A stretch of 13,473 nt of DNA from Pseudomonadota bacterium (GCA_023441105.1 JAEZQX010000221.1:1-13473); one strand, 5' to 3'; numbered from the stretch's first letter, positions 1 to 7,628 are shown. Program-made: numbers and translations. The notes: generated by a model not told the origin, from the sequence alone.

Positions 1-1169
1 GTGAGGCGCGGATCGCCGCGCACCACCTGGGTGTAGCTGGTCCGGCCGTCCTCCACCACCTTCATCGAACGGAACTTCCAGACCTCGATCTCGCTGCCGT
101 CGAGGCCGAAACGGCGCTGGCGGAACAGCACCGGCCCGGGACTCGTCACCTTCACCGCAAGGGCGACCAGCGCCATCAGCGGCGCGAGCATCACCAGGGC
201 GGCCGATGCCAGCGCGACGTCCGAGGCGCGCTTGAGCACGCCGGCGACGCCGTTGAACGGCGACTCGCAGACGCTCACCACCGGGAAGCCCGCATGGGTG
301 TCGAGCCGCGGCTGGATCAGATCCATCGACGTGAGGTCGGGCAGGAAGTACACCGACGCCGTGCAATCCCCCAGCTCCTCGAGCTGGCGGACGATGCGCG
401 GCTCGGACGACAGCGGCAGCGCGATGTAGATCTGGTCGACCCGGTTGCGGCGCGTGAACGCCGGCAGGTCCGCCAGGGTGCCCAGCAACGGCATGTCGCC
501 GCCGATGCCGAGGCGCGAGGCGGCGCGGTCGTCGAACACGCCGACCACCGTGGAATGCACGACCGGGTTGCGATTCAGCGCGCGCGCGAAGCCCATCGCC
601 ACCGGATTGGCGCCGACCAGCACCACGCGATGCTTGTCCCGTCGCAAGGCCACCAGCATGCCGACGCCCTTTGGCAGGAAGTGCAGCAGCATGATCTGCA
701 GCAGCGGCGTGAAGATCGCCCAGCTGAGGAGCACCGGCAGCGAATAGAGCTGCAGCGAATCGCTGGCGAGGCCGACGCCCAGGCTCACCAGCAGCGTCAT
801 CGCCCACGGCGAGAGCACCTGGCGGTTGACGTCGATGCCTTCGGTCGTCGGCGACCAGCGGCCCGGGAACAGCATGAAGAACGACAGGATGCCGAGGATC
901 ATGTAGGCACGGCTGGGATCCTGCGCCCACGCGAGCATGGCTGCGAACAGCACCAGCGGCGCGACGCTCGGCAACGCCAGGGATCCAACGGCGCCGACCA
1001 GGCTGCGATTACCGGTCCGGACGGCGCCCGCCAGGTTCTTGCCCTTGCTGGTCTTGCTCGCGGTGGCCGACTTGTCCATCTCATGGCGGACCGTGCTGCG
1101 GACAAACGGCACCGGCTGCGTGGACCAAGCCTGTGCCGGCGCATGGTCACGCGGATTCACGTACTTCAA
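1..1169 (-). CDS. Polyprenyl-phosphate sugar phosphotransferase (WcaJ/EPS-priming type), 3' end cut by window
   Basis: This enzyme would move a sugar-1-phosphate, usually glucose or galactose, onto undecaprenyl phosphate at the inner membrane, the first step of EPS repeat-unit assembly. About 389 residues are visible. The N-terminal half has four hydrophobic stretches, for example one ending LLQIMLLHFL. Next comes a nucleotide-fold-like segment (VVLVGANPVAMGFA), as in CoA_binding_3 domains. The visible end is the start of the bacterial sugar-transferase domain: LKRASDVALASAALV, then SPGPVLFRQRRFG and KFRSMK. The catalytic C-terminus is off the window. I chose a TTG start at 1169 because AAGGAG (1185-1180) lies 10 nt upstream and an in-frame TGA (1187-1185) closes the frame. 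An ATG at 1079 has no visible ribosome binding site. The family call is firm; the sugar cannot be read from sequence. Confidence 0.9.
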   Translation of the reverse strand, partial: MKYVNPRDHAPAQAWSTQPVPFVRSTVRHEMDKSATASKTSKGKNLAGAVRTGNRSLVGAVGSLALPSVAPLVLFAAMLAWAQDPSRAYMILGILSFFMLFPGRWSPTTEGIDVNRQVLSPWAMTLLVSLGVGLASDSLQLYSLPVLLSWAIFTPLLQIMLLHFLPKGVGMLVALRRDKHRVVLVGANPVAMGFARALNRNPVVHSTVVGVFDDRAASRLGIGGDMPLLGTLADLPAFTRRNRVDQIYIALPLSSEPRIVRQLEELGDCTASVYFLPDLTSMDLIQPRLDTHAGFPVVSVCESPFNGVAGVLKRASDVALASAALVMLAPLMALVALAVKVTSPGPVLFRQRRFGLDGSEIEVWKFRSMKVVEDGRTSYTQVVRGDPRL

Positions 1170-1273
1170 CTTCTCAACACTCCTTCAACCGTCGTCAGCA
1201 TACGCGGCAAAGGTGTCCGATCCAGGCGGAAACCTTTGTGAGCCTGCTTCGGGATGTAAGCGGGTCTGACCTT

Positions 1274-1301
1274 TTGTTAGGCAAGTGACGGCTGCTTGCA
1301 A
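1274..1301 (-). promoter_or_regulatory. Possible sigma-70-like promoter for the phosphotransferase gene
   Basis: On the minus strand, TTGCAA (1301-1296) and TAACAA (1279-1274) are separated by 16 bp, roughly 105 bp upstream of the TTG start. The match to consensus is partial and was judged by eye only. Confidence 0.25.
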
Positions 1302-1430
1302 GTGCCATGGACACACCACTACCGGCAGCGTGAGAAGCGAGGTGGCGAGCCGGTGGAGTTGGTAGCATTACGTCGACAGTTCGCAGTTCGCGCCGGCGCT
1401 GCGCGGAGCGAGCTGATGCGTTTTGCGTTC

Positions 1431-1464
1431 GTGCCGCGTTTGTCCTGGTGCCGCGTTTTTCCTT
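1431..1464 (+). repeat. 17-bp tandem direct repeat upstream of the GMC operon
   Basis: Two adjacent 17-bp units occupy 1431-1447 (gtgccgcgtttgtcctg) and 1448-1464 (gtgccgcgtttttcctt), matching at 15 of 17 positions. A third partial unit starts at 1465 (gtgccgc). They lie about 160-195 bp before the GMC start. A protein-binding site is possible but unproven. Confidence 0.6.
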
Positions 1465-1503
1465 GTGCCGCCCGGTCGTGCCATCCGGCGCGTGCCCTCT
1501 CCC

Positions 1504-1520
1504 GCATGCACTGCATGCAC
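1504..1520 (+). repeat. 9-bp-period GCATGCAC repeat with palindromic core
   Basis: GCATGCAC occurs at 1504-1511 and again at 1513-1520. Each copy holds the palindrome GCATGC, and 1512-1519 reads as the longer palindrome TGCATGCA. The site is about 105 bp upstream of the GMC start. Function is unknown. Confidence 0.5.
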
Positions 1521-1624
1521 CTGCCTGCGTCTCGTGGCAGCGGCCCGCTCGCACGACACGCGCGTGCATCACACATCACCTGGCCCGGACGGCCAGCCGG
1601 AACATCCCTCGGAGGTAGCTCGAA

Positions 1625-3328
1625 TTGATCGTCAACGGCGCCGGCCTTTCGCCGGATGAGCGCCTCGTCGCCGATATCTGCATCGTGGGTGGCGGCCCGG
1701 CCGGCATCACGCTTGCGCTGGAGCTGGACCGGGCCGGGCTCGAGCCGGGAATCAAGATCATCCTGGTGGAGTCGGGCGAAACCGCGCCCCGCAAGGAGGC
1801 CGACGCGCTCGACGACGCGGATGGCGAACCGCACGATGATGAACAGGGCCAGGCGCCGCTGGGCCTGTACCGGCGCCGCATCCTGGGCGGCGCGTCCTCG
1901 ATCTGGGGCGGCCGCTGCGTGCCGCTCGATCCGATCGACTTCGAGAAGCGCGAGCACGTGCCGGCGAGCGGCTGGCCGATCGGCTACGACGAGGTCGCCT
2001 CGCGCTATCCGCGCGCGATGGAGTACTGCGAAGCGGGCGAGGCGCAGTTCGACGCCACCTCGGCGCTGGCGCGGCACACGCCCTTCATCGATGGCTTCAG
2101 CAGCGACGACGTGCTCACCTCGTCGCTGGAGCGCTTCAGCCCGCCGACGCATTTCGGCAGGAAGTATGGCCCTGCCCTGCGCTCCTCGGCCAACATCGTG
2201 GTGCTGACCGGCACCGTCTGCACCGAGCTGGTCAGCGATGCCGCAGGAGCGGTGAGCACCGCGAGCTGCCGGGCGGCGGATGGCCGGTCACTCGAGATCC
2301 AGGCGGCGCGCTTCGTGGTCGCGGCCGGCGGCCTCGAAAGCTATCGGCTGCTGGCCAGCTCGCGCACCGCGGAGGGCTGCAGTCCGGGCGACGCCGGCGG
2401 CGTGCTGGGACGCTGCCTGATGAGCCACCTGGAAGGCACCTTCGGCAAGCTGGTGGTGCAACGGCCCAGCCGCGCCGTCACCTGGGGGTTCGAGCGCTCG
2501 CGCGATGGCATCTATGGTCGGCGGCGGCTGTCGATCGCACCGCAGGCGCAGCGTCGTCACCGGACCTTGAACTTCATCGCCCGGCTGCATCACGACCTGG
2601 TCGCCGATCCGCGACACCGGCATCCGGTCCTGTCGGCCATGTTCGTCGCCAAGAACCTGTTGCTGCCGGAATACCGCCGCAAGCTGGCGATGGTCGACCG
2701 GGTCACCGCCGCGGCCATGCCCAAAGGCGCCGCCTTCTGGAGCGCGCACTTCAGGAACCTGCTGCTCGGCGCGCCGCAGCTCGCCGGCTTCTCCGCCGGC
2801 TGGTTCTGGCGCCGCCATCTCGTCTACCGCCGCATACCCTACGTGGCGCTGGAAAGCAGGACCGGCGTCTATCCGCTCGACCTCAACCAGGAGCAAAGCC
2901 CCGACCGCGACAACCGCGTGTTCCTGCGCGATGCGCGCGACCGCTTCGGCATGCGCCAGATCGGCCTGCAGTGGCGGGCCACCGATCTCGACTACGCATC
3001 GATCGCCGGCAACTGCCGCATCCTGCGCGATGCCTTCGCGGGCTCGCGGGTGGCCCGCTTCGAATTCGACGATGCCACCCTCGAGGACGACGTCAGGCGC
3101 TGCGTGCCGATCGGCGGCCATCACATCGGCATGACCCGCATGGCCGCCTCGGCGGACGACGGCGTGGTCGATCGCGACTGCAAGGTGTTCGGCACCTCCA
3201 ACCTGTACGTCGCCAGCGCCGCCGTCTTCCCCACGTCGGGCCATGCCAACCCGACGCTGACCATCGTCGCGCTGGCGGTGCGACTGGCCGACCATCTGCG
3301 GCAACAGCGCCGCGGCGGATCGCGATGA
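1625..3328 (+). CDS. GMC-family FAD-dependent oxidoreductase
   Basis: A 567-residue flavoprotein of the glucose-methanol-choline oxidoreductase family, which oxidises alcohol groups of sugars, sterols or polyols using FAD. The N-terminal dinucleotide-binding motif is GGGPAG (residues 22-27), with the ribose-binding acidic residue near E49 (LVESGE). GGASSIWGGR (88-97) is the typical second GMC motif. The C-terminal domain has GGHHIGMTRM (H499/H500) and SGHANPTLTI (N542), matching the family's catalytic His...Asn pair about 42 residues apart. No signal peptide or membrane segment is seen, so it is probably cytoplasmic, unlike membrane-bound fructose or gluconate dehydrogenases. The TTG start at 1625 is backed by GGAGG (1611-1615), 9 nt upstream. 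It is the first gene of an operon with the AKR and GT4 genes. A sugar, sugar nucleotide or lipid-linked glycan is the inferred substrate. Confidence 0.9.
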   Translation: MIVNGAGLSPDERLVADICIVGGGPAGITLALELDRAGLEPGIKIILVESGETAPRKEADALDDADGEPHDDEQGQAPLGLYRRRILGGASSIWGGRCVPLDPIDFEKREHVPASGWPIGYDEVASRYPRAMEYCEAGEAQFDATSALARHTPFIDGFSSDDVLTSSLERFSPPTHFGRKYGPALRSSANIVVLTGTVCTELVSDAAGAVSTASCRAADGRSLEIQAARFVVAAGGLESYRLLASSRTAEGCSPGDAGGVLGRCLMSHLEGTFGKLVVQRPSRAVTWGFERSRDGIYGRRRLSIAPQAQRRHRTLNFIARLHHDLVADPRHRHPVLSAMFVAKNLLLPEYRRKLAMVDRVTAAAMPKGAAFWSAHFRNLLLGAPQLAGFSAGWFWRRHLVYRRIPYVALESRTGVYPLDLNQEQSPDRDNRVFLRDARDRFGMRQIGLQWRATDLDYASIAGNCRILRDAFAGSRVARFEFDDATLEDDVRRCVPIGGHHIGMTRMAASADDGVVDRDCKVFGTSNLYVASAAVFPTSGHANPTLTIVALAVRLADHLRQQRRGGSR

Positions 3329-4170
3329 GCGCGGTGTCGGCGGTCCGCACCCGGTCGGGCGTCGAGCTGACGCCGGTCGGCCTCGGCTGCAGCCGGATCG
3401 GCTCCTTCAACAACCCGGTTCCGACGCGCGCCATCCGCGAGCTGCTGGCGCAGGCGCCGGATCTCGGCGTGAACGTCTTCGACACGGCCGACATCTACGG
3501 CCAGGGCGACAGCGAGCGCGAGGTCGGCCGCGCGCTGGCCAGACGCCGCGACGACGCCTTCGTGGTCACCAAGGTCGGCAAGCGGTTCTCGGCCAAGATG
3601 CGGCTGCTGCGCCCGCTCAAGCCGATCATCAAGCCGCTGCTGGCCGCGAGCGGCAAGGGCGGCGGAGCCATCACCGCCCGCCGCGGCGCGAATCTCGCCG
3701 GCGACTTCGATCCGAACCGTCTCGAGCGGGCGGTGGACGACAGCCTGCAGCGCCTCGGCATGGACGCGGTCGACGGCCTGCTGCTGCACAGCCCATCGGC
3801 CGCGGCGGTGCGCGATCCCGCCGTCGGGCAGCTGCTCGACCGGTTGCGCAAGTCCGGCAAGGTGCGTCACTACGGCGTGTCCTGCGACGATCGCGCGGCG
3901 CTCGAGGCCGCCCTCGCCCTCGACGGCCTGAGCCTGCTGCAGCTGCCGCTCGATCTGCTCGACGAGGCGCGCCACGCGGGACTCACCGCGAAGATCGTCG
4001 ATCGTGGCATCGCGGTGTTCGCGCGCGAGGTCGTCCGCCTGAGCCCGACCTTGTCGCCGACCGAGGCCGTGGCGCGCGCCTGCCGCCGCCCGGGGGTCAC
4101 GAGCTGCATCGTCGGCACCTCCAACCCCAACCACCTGCGCGCGGCCGTTGCGGCCGCGGCCGGACGCTGA
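3325..4170 (+). CDS. Aldo/keto reductase family protein
   Basis: A 281-residue NAD(P)H-dependent reductase of the AKR superfamily (TIM barrel) that would interconvert a carbonyl and an alcohol. The expected tetrad is present: D53 and Y58 in FDTADIYGQGDSE, K83 in VTKVG and H155 in LLLHSP. The K-to-H spacing exceeds that of classical members because of a basic, proline-rich insertion around residues 88-115. The C-terminal cofactor-binding region resembles the family (PGVTSCIVGTSNPNHL). The ATG overlaps the GMC stop codon as ATGA (3325-3328), implying translational coupling; a longer in-frame extension upstream lies inside the GMC gene and is rejected. The coupling suggests the two enzymes act on the same molecule, for example oxidation followed by stereoselective re-reduction. 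The substrate is unknown. Confidence 0.9.
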   Translation: MSAVSAVRTRSGVELTPVGLGCSRIGSFNNPVPTRAIRELLAQAPDLGVNVFDTADIYGQGDSEREVGRALARRRDDAFVVTKVGKRFSAKMRLLRPLKPIIKPLLAASGKGGGAITARRGANLAGDFDPNRLERAVDDSLQRLGMDAVDGLLLHSPSAAAVRDPAVGQLLDRLRKSGKVRHYGVSCDDRAALEAALALDGLSLLQLPLDLLDEARHAGLTAKIVDRGIAVFAREVVRLSPTLSPTEAVARACRRPGVTSCIVGTSNPNHLRAAVAAAAGR

Positions 4171-5366
4171 TGCGGCTGCTGTGGCTCGTCCGTTATCCGC
4201 CGGTGCCGCCCGCCACCGGCGGCGATGCCGTCTATTCACGCAAGCTGATCGAACATGCCGCGAAGGTCGCGGATGTGCACGTGCTGACCTTCGCGCGACC
4301 GGCGTCGGCGCCGGCCAGCCGTCCGGGCCTCACCTGGCAGGCCGTGCCGCAGGCGCGCCATTCGCGCATCCTGAGTGTCCTATCGCCGCTGCCGAACATC
4401 GCCTATCGCCATCGTCAGGCACCGTTCGAGCAGACCGCCGCCGAGCTGGCACCGGGCTTCGACGCCGTGGTGGTCGACCACATCGGCCTGGCGTTCCTCG
4501 TGCCGCGACTGCGGGCGCGGCTCGGCGCCCGTTGCCCGACGATCATCCTGGTGCATCACGATCACGAAGGCTCGCTTCGACTCGACATGGCCCGGGCGGC
4601 GCCCAATCCGCTCATGCGGATGGTGCTGCATGCCGATGCGCGCAAGGCCGGCCGCCTCGAGCGCGAGGCCAGCCTGGCGGCCGACGGCATCACGGCGATC
4701 ACCACCACCGACCGGCAGGCCTTCGCCGGCGATGCGCCCGGGACGCCGTGCCTGCTGCTGATGCCCGGCTACGACGGGCCGGTCGCGGAGAGCCGCAGCA
4801 TCGACGACGAGACGCCGCCGACGGTGTGCATCCTCGGCGGGCGCGGCGCCTTCCACAAGAAGCTGGTCCTGCGGCGGATCCTGCAACGCCTCGCCGCCAC
4901 CGGCTTGCACCAGCGGATGCGGGTGGAGGTGGTGGGTGGCGAGGCCGGCGACGATCCCGCTTATCCCGGCGTGCGCTTTCTCGGCTATGTCGACGACATC
5001 GCCGGCTACATGAGCAGGGTGCGGCTCGGGCTCATTCCGGACGATATCGGCGGCGGCTTCAAGGTGCGCGCGCTGACGCACGTGTTCCTGCGCGTGCCGA
5101 TGCTGGCGCTCAACGATGCGCTTCGCGGCATGACGCTGCGCCCGGAGATCGACTATCTCGGTGCCGACAGCATCGAGGAGCTCGTCGGCCGCGCCCCTAC
5201 CTGCCTCGCCGACACCGCGCGCCTGAACGCGGTGCAGGAGGCGGCTTTCGGGCACTGCCGCGACCGCTTCTCCTGGGACGACCGGGCGGCGGCGCTGCTC
5301 GGCTTCATCCGCGAGGTCAGCGCGCGCCGGGCACGACTCGCTAGCGGCAAGCCAGCCGCGGCATGA
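4170..5366 (+). CDS. GT4-like (GT-B fold) glycosyltransferase
   Basis: A 398-residue cytoplasmic glycosyltransferase that probably adds one sugar to the growing lipid-linked repeat unit. The N-terminus (MRLLWLVRYPPVPPATGGDA) is typical of the acceptor domain of GT-B enzymes. The donor domain has ILGGRGAFHKK (about 221-231), VRFLGYVDDIAGYM (268-281) and GGGFKVRAL (294-302), followed by VPMLALNDALRGM. The usual EX7E glutamates of GT4 proteins are not evident at 290-302, so this is a divergent branch. The ATG overlaps the AKR stop codon (TGATG, 1-nt overlap). The 3' end overlaps the convergent GH26 gene by 26 bp. No signal peptide or membrane span is seen. Donor and acceptor cannot be assigned. 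Confidence 0.87.
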   Translation: MRLLWLVRYPPVPPATGGDAVYSRKLIEHAAKVADVHVLTFARPASAPASRPGLTWQAVPQARHSRILSVLSPLPNIAYRHRQAPFEQTAAELAPGFDAVVVDHIGLAFLVPRLRARLGARCPTIILVHHDHEGSLRLDMARAAPNPLMRMVLHADARKAGRLEREASLAADGITAITTTDRQAFAGDAPGTPCLLLMPGYDGPVAESRSIDDETPPTVCILGGRGAFHKKLVLRRILQRLAATGLHQRMRVEVVGGEAGDDPAYPGVRFLGYVDDIAGYMSRVRLGLIPDDIGGGFKVRALTHVFLRVPMLALNDALRGMTLRPEIDYLGADSIEELVGRAPTCLADTARLNAVQEAAFGHCRDRFSWDDRAAALLGFIREVSARRARLASGKPAAA

Positions 5367-6507
5367 ACTCGTTACGGAACTGCGTCGCCGCGTTCGGGTA
5401 CTGGTTGTTGCTGAGCTTGCCGCGGAAGTTGGAGTTGGAGTCCCAGTAGTTCTGGTAGACGACCCCGTGCTGGCGGAACCACGCCGCCGCCAGTTTGACG
5501 AGCTCCGAGGCACCGTCGGTCATGAACGCCCATTCCGAGTATGCCGTCGGCTTCTTGTGGCGGGCAGCGAATTCCTGGTGCCACTTCAGGCCGTATGCCT
5601 GGTTCAGGAAGTAATCCCAGGCCTTGCGGTTGTCGATCGGATGCCACTTCGTGTCGTAATAGAAGTCCATGCCGATCAGGTCCACGTACTGGTCGCCCGG
5701 ATAGGAATCCTCCGGGTTGTTGCCGTGGCTGCCGATGTTCGGCGTCCATTCGAAGATGAAGCGGTCAGAGACCGAGCGGAAGGCGTTGACGAAGCGCCGG
5801 AAGGAGGCGACGTACTCCTTCTCCAAGCCGATCGAGCTCCACGGCTTCCACGGGCCGTTGAATTCCCAGCCGACGCGGATGTAGATCTGCTGCTGGTTCG
5901 GGTAGGTGTTAGCGAGCAGGAGGGCGGCGCGGCGCCAGGTCTCGTCGTACGAGCCTTTCGCGCCCTGCACCAGCGTGCCGGTGCCGGGGATCAGCGGGAT
6001 CGACCACAGGAGGCGACGATTGACGTTCTTCCAGACGTCGGTCAGCCAGGAGATCGAGTTATACCAGTCGTCCCAGTCGCGCGCGCCCGAATGGACCTGC
6101 AAGGCGTCGACCGGCCGGCCCATCCACTTCTCGAATTCGACCAGCGCCGCCGGATCGTTGCCGACATAGACGCTGAGCGCCGGCGTCGAGCCGCGCGCGC
6201 ATTGCTGGGTACCGAGGCTCAGCGGCAGGCGCGGCTGCGTCGAACTGCCTGTGCCTGTGCTGGTCCCCGCGCCGGCGCTCGTGCCGGTGCCCGTGCTCGT
6301 GCCGGTGCCGGTCGTGGGCGTCGAGCCAGCGCCGTCGCCGACTTCATGTTCGATGTGCGGATGCAGCGCGTTCGGTCCGCTGTCGGCAGCGGCGAGGTCG
6401 CGTGAACCGTCGGGGGAGGAGCCTGATCCGGAGCCGCAGGCGGCGCCGTGCAGGCAGGCGAGGACGATGATGGCGAGCAACGAGCCGCGCCTGAGAAAGT
6501 GATGCAT
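5341..6507 (-). CDS. Exported GH26 family glycoside hydrolase (beta-mannanase-like), probable lipoprotein
   Basis: A 388-residue secreted hydrolase. The N-terminus (MHHFLRRGSLLAIIVLACLH) has a basic n-region and a hydrophobic core, followed by GAACGSGSGSS. Either C18 or C24 could be the lipidated cysteine; both lipoboxes are imperfect, and C24 followed by a Gly/Ser linker looks better. Residues 61-90 form a Gly/Thr/Ser linker. The catalytic domain (about 105-388) has the GH26 signatures VGWEFNGPW (acid/base E215) and AYSEWAF (nucleophile E325); the 110-residue spacing fits characterised GH26 mannanases. In an EPS locus it may trim or release the polymer in the periplasm or at the cell surface rather than digest food mannan. 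The start at 6507 is the only ATG giving a signal peptide; its ribosome binding site (AGG) is weak. Activity could instead be beta-1,3-xylanase or lichenase-like. Confidence 0.88.
   Translation of the reverse strand: MHHFLRRGSLLAIIVLACLHGAACGSGSGSSPDGSRDLAAADSGPNALHPHIEHEVGDGAGSTPTTGTGTSTGTGTSAGAGTSTGTGSSTQPRLPLSLGTQQCARGSTPALSVYVGNDPAALVEFEKWMGRPVDALQVHSGARDWDDWYNSISWLTDVWKNVNRRLLWSIPLIPGTGTLVQGAKGSYDETWRRAALLLANTYPNQQQIYIRVGWEFNGPWKPWSSIGLEKEYVASFRRFVNAFRSVSDRFIFEWTPNIGSHGNNPEDSYPGDQYVDLIGMDFYYDTKWHPIDNRKAWDYFLNQAYGLKWHQEFAARHKKPTAYSEWAFMTDGASELVKLAAAWFRQHGVVYQNYWDSNSNFRGKLSNNQYPNAATQFRNEFMPRLACR
6238..6327 (-). repeat. Short-period repeat encoding the Gly-Thr-Ser linker of the GH26 protein
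   Basis: About 90 bp encode residues 61-90 as alternating Gly-Thr, Gly-Ser and Gly-Ala dipeptides with a 6-bp (locally 12- to 18-bp) period. The low-complexity DNA could expand or contract by slippage in 6-bp steps, which keeps the frame and changes only the distance between membrane anchor and catalytic domain. Confidence 0.7.
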
Positions 6508-6605
6508 GGACGTACCTGAAACAGCCCTGGCAGGCGGCGAATTCTCGTTTGCCGGAATCGTACCGAAACCAGGCCGCCAGGAACGTCGCGGCAGGACCGT
6601 CGGGA

Positions 6606-6633
6606 GCAGCCTGCTGTCCGCTCGGCAGGCAGC
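6606..6633 (-). terminator. Stem-loop between the GT2 and GH26 genes
   Basis: GCAGCCTGC (6606-6614) and GCAGGCAGC (6625-6633) pair at 8 of 9 positions around a 10-nt loop. The hairpin begins about 30 nt after the GT2 stop on the minus strand. No T-run follows, so it may be a weak or Rho-assisted terminator, a processing site, or chance. Confidence 0.3.
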
Positions 6634-6662
6634 GCCCTCAGAATGGGTCTTGCGAGAGTCCT

Positions 6663-7571
6663 TCAGCCTCCGCCGCGGCGCAGGTATTCGCGCGCCAGCC
6701 CCGCCGCCTCGCGCAGGTCCCGCACCGGCGTTCGCCGGAGGTCGACCATCACCCGCAGCATCGGCGGAATGACCGCGAGCCGCCGCCAGCCCGGGGATGC
6801 ATGCCGCCAGGCGATGCCCCAGAAGCGACCGAGGATGCGCATGCGGTGGAACAGCATGCTCGAGACGCCGCCGCCCGGCTCGTAGTACTGCGCGCGGCGG
6901 CGCAGCGGCACCGACGCCGTCCGCGCGCCGGCGCTGATCCGTTCGTAGTAGAGCGGTCCGGGAATCTGCACGATGCGACCGATGGTGGACAACTCCACCA
7001 CCAGCAGGTGGTCGTTCCCGAACATGGGTCTCAGCGGCCCCTTCGCATCGAGGGCGCTGCGCCGGTAGACGCCGCGAAACACCCGGGTGGCGCGGGTGGA
7101 AGACATGACCGCATAGAGCCGCCGGCTCGGGTCGGCCACATCCGGCAGGAAGGACTCGGCATCGAGCTTGCCGTCGCCGGGCGTATCGATGAAGTTGCTC
7201 GCCCGCGGCGCGACCAGCACCACGTCGGGGGACGCGTCCAGCACGGCCAGGCAGCGCTCGAGGAAATGCGGATCGTAGATGTCGTTGGCCGACAGCCAGC
7301 AGAAGTACGGTGCCCGCGCCTCGCGCAGGGTGAAGTTGTGGTTGCCGGCGATGCCGATGTTCGATGGCTGGCGCAGCACGCGGATGCGAGCGTCGCGCGC
7401 GGCGAACGACTGGCAGATGGCATAGGTGTCGTCGGTGGAGGCGTTGTCGGAGATGACCACCTCGAAGTCCGGCATCGTCTGCGCCAGTATCGACTCGAGG
7501 CATGGCGTCACCCACTTGCCGGCCATGTATGCCGGCATGCCCAGCGAGACCCGCGGGAGCCGGTCGCTCAC
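6663..7571 (-). CDS. GT2 family glycosyltransferase (GT-A fold)
   Basis: A 302-residue glycosyltransferase family 2 protein, probably adding a sugar to the lipid-linked repeat unit on the cytoplasmic face. It opens with PRVSLGMPAYMAGKWVTPCL, the usual GT2 first strand. The nucleotide-binding segment is FEVVISDNASTDDTYAI (SDNASTDDT, 41-49). The metal-binding site normally reading DxD is WLSANDIYD (92-100), where N replaces the first Asp of an ADD motif. FGNDHLLVVELSTIG resembles the later acidic acceptor-site region. I prefer the GTG at 7571 because the family core begins four to five residues later; the frame stays open to an ATG at 7694, but that 41-residue extension is Arg/His-rich and unlike the family. 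No strong ribosome binding site precedes the GTG. The GH26 gene lies 155 nt downstream on the same strand. Confidence 0.86.
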   Translation of the reverse strand: MSDRLPRVSLGMPAYMAGKWVTPCLESILAQTMPDFEVVISDNASTDDTYAICQSFAARDARIRVLRQPSNIGIAGNHNFTLREARAPYFCWLSANDIYDPHFLERCLAVLDASPDVVLVAPRASNFIDTPGDGKLDAESFLPDVADPSRRLYAVMSSTRATRVFRGVYRRSALDAKGPLRPMFGNDHLLVVELSTIGRIVQIPGPLYYERISAGARTASVPLRRRAQYYEPGGGVSSMLFHRMRILGRFWGIAWRHASPGWRRLAVIPPMLRVMVDLRRTPVRDLREAAGLAREYLRRGGG

Positions 7572-7628
7572 GGGATCGACGTCAGCGCCAGTTCGCCGTG
7601 ACGGCAGGCAGACGGGGTCGCGGAATCG

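Larger units (their letters stand above)
1170..1624. other. Divergent intergenic region, no convincing gene
   Basis: This 455-bp stretch separates the leftward phosphotransferase from the rightward GMC operon. Short open frames exist on both strands, but none shows a recognisable domain, a good ribosome binding site or consistent coding bias. It does hold clustered short repeats (1431-1464 and 1504-1520), so it is a plausible control region for both transcripts. Confidence 0.5.

Noticed and set aside
294..1241. A 315-codon plus-strand frame opposite the phosphotransferase
   Set aside because: The product is rich in Arg, His, Gln and Asp with no domain; it is an antisense shadow of a clearly recognised gene.
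1319..2152. A 277-codon minus-strand frame in the intergenic region and GMC start
   Set aside because: Most of it is antisense to the GMC FAD-binding domain; the rest is low-complexity with no ribosome binding site.
3121..4239. A 372-codon minus-strand frame opposite the GMC end and AKR
   Set aside because: Its composition is typical of antisense frames in GC-rich DNA, and the plus-strand genes have intact family motifs.
6238..6327. CRISPR-like or minisatellite array
   Set aside because: The period is only 6 bp, there are no spacers, and it codes for a Gly/Thr/Ser linker in frame.
5341..7515. A 724-codon minus-strand frame joining the GH26 region to sequence across GT2
   Set aside because: Only the part after the ATG at 6507 matches GH26. 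The upstream part is Arg/Pro/His-rich and is an out-of-frame shadow of GT2, so no fusion protein is claimed.
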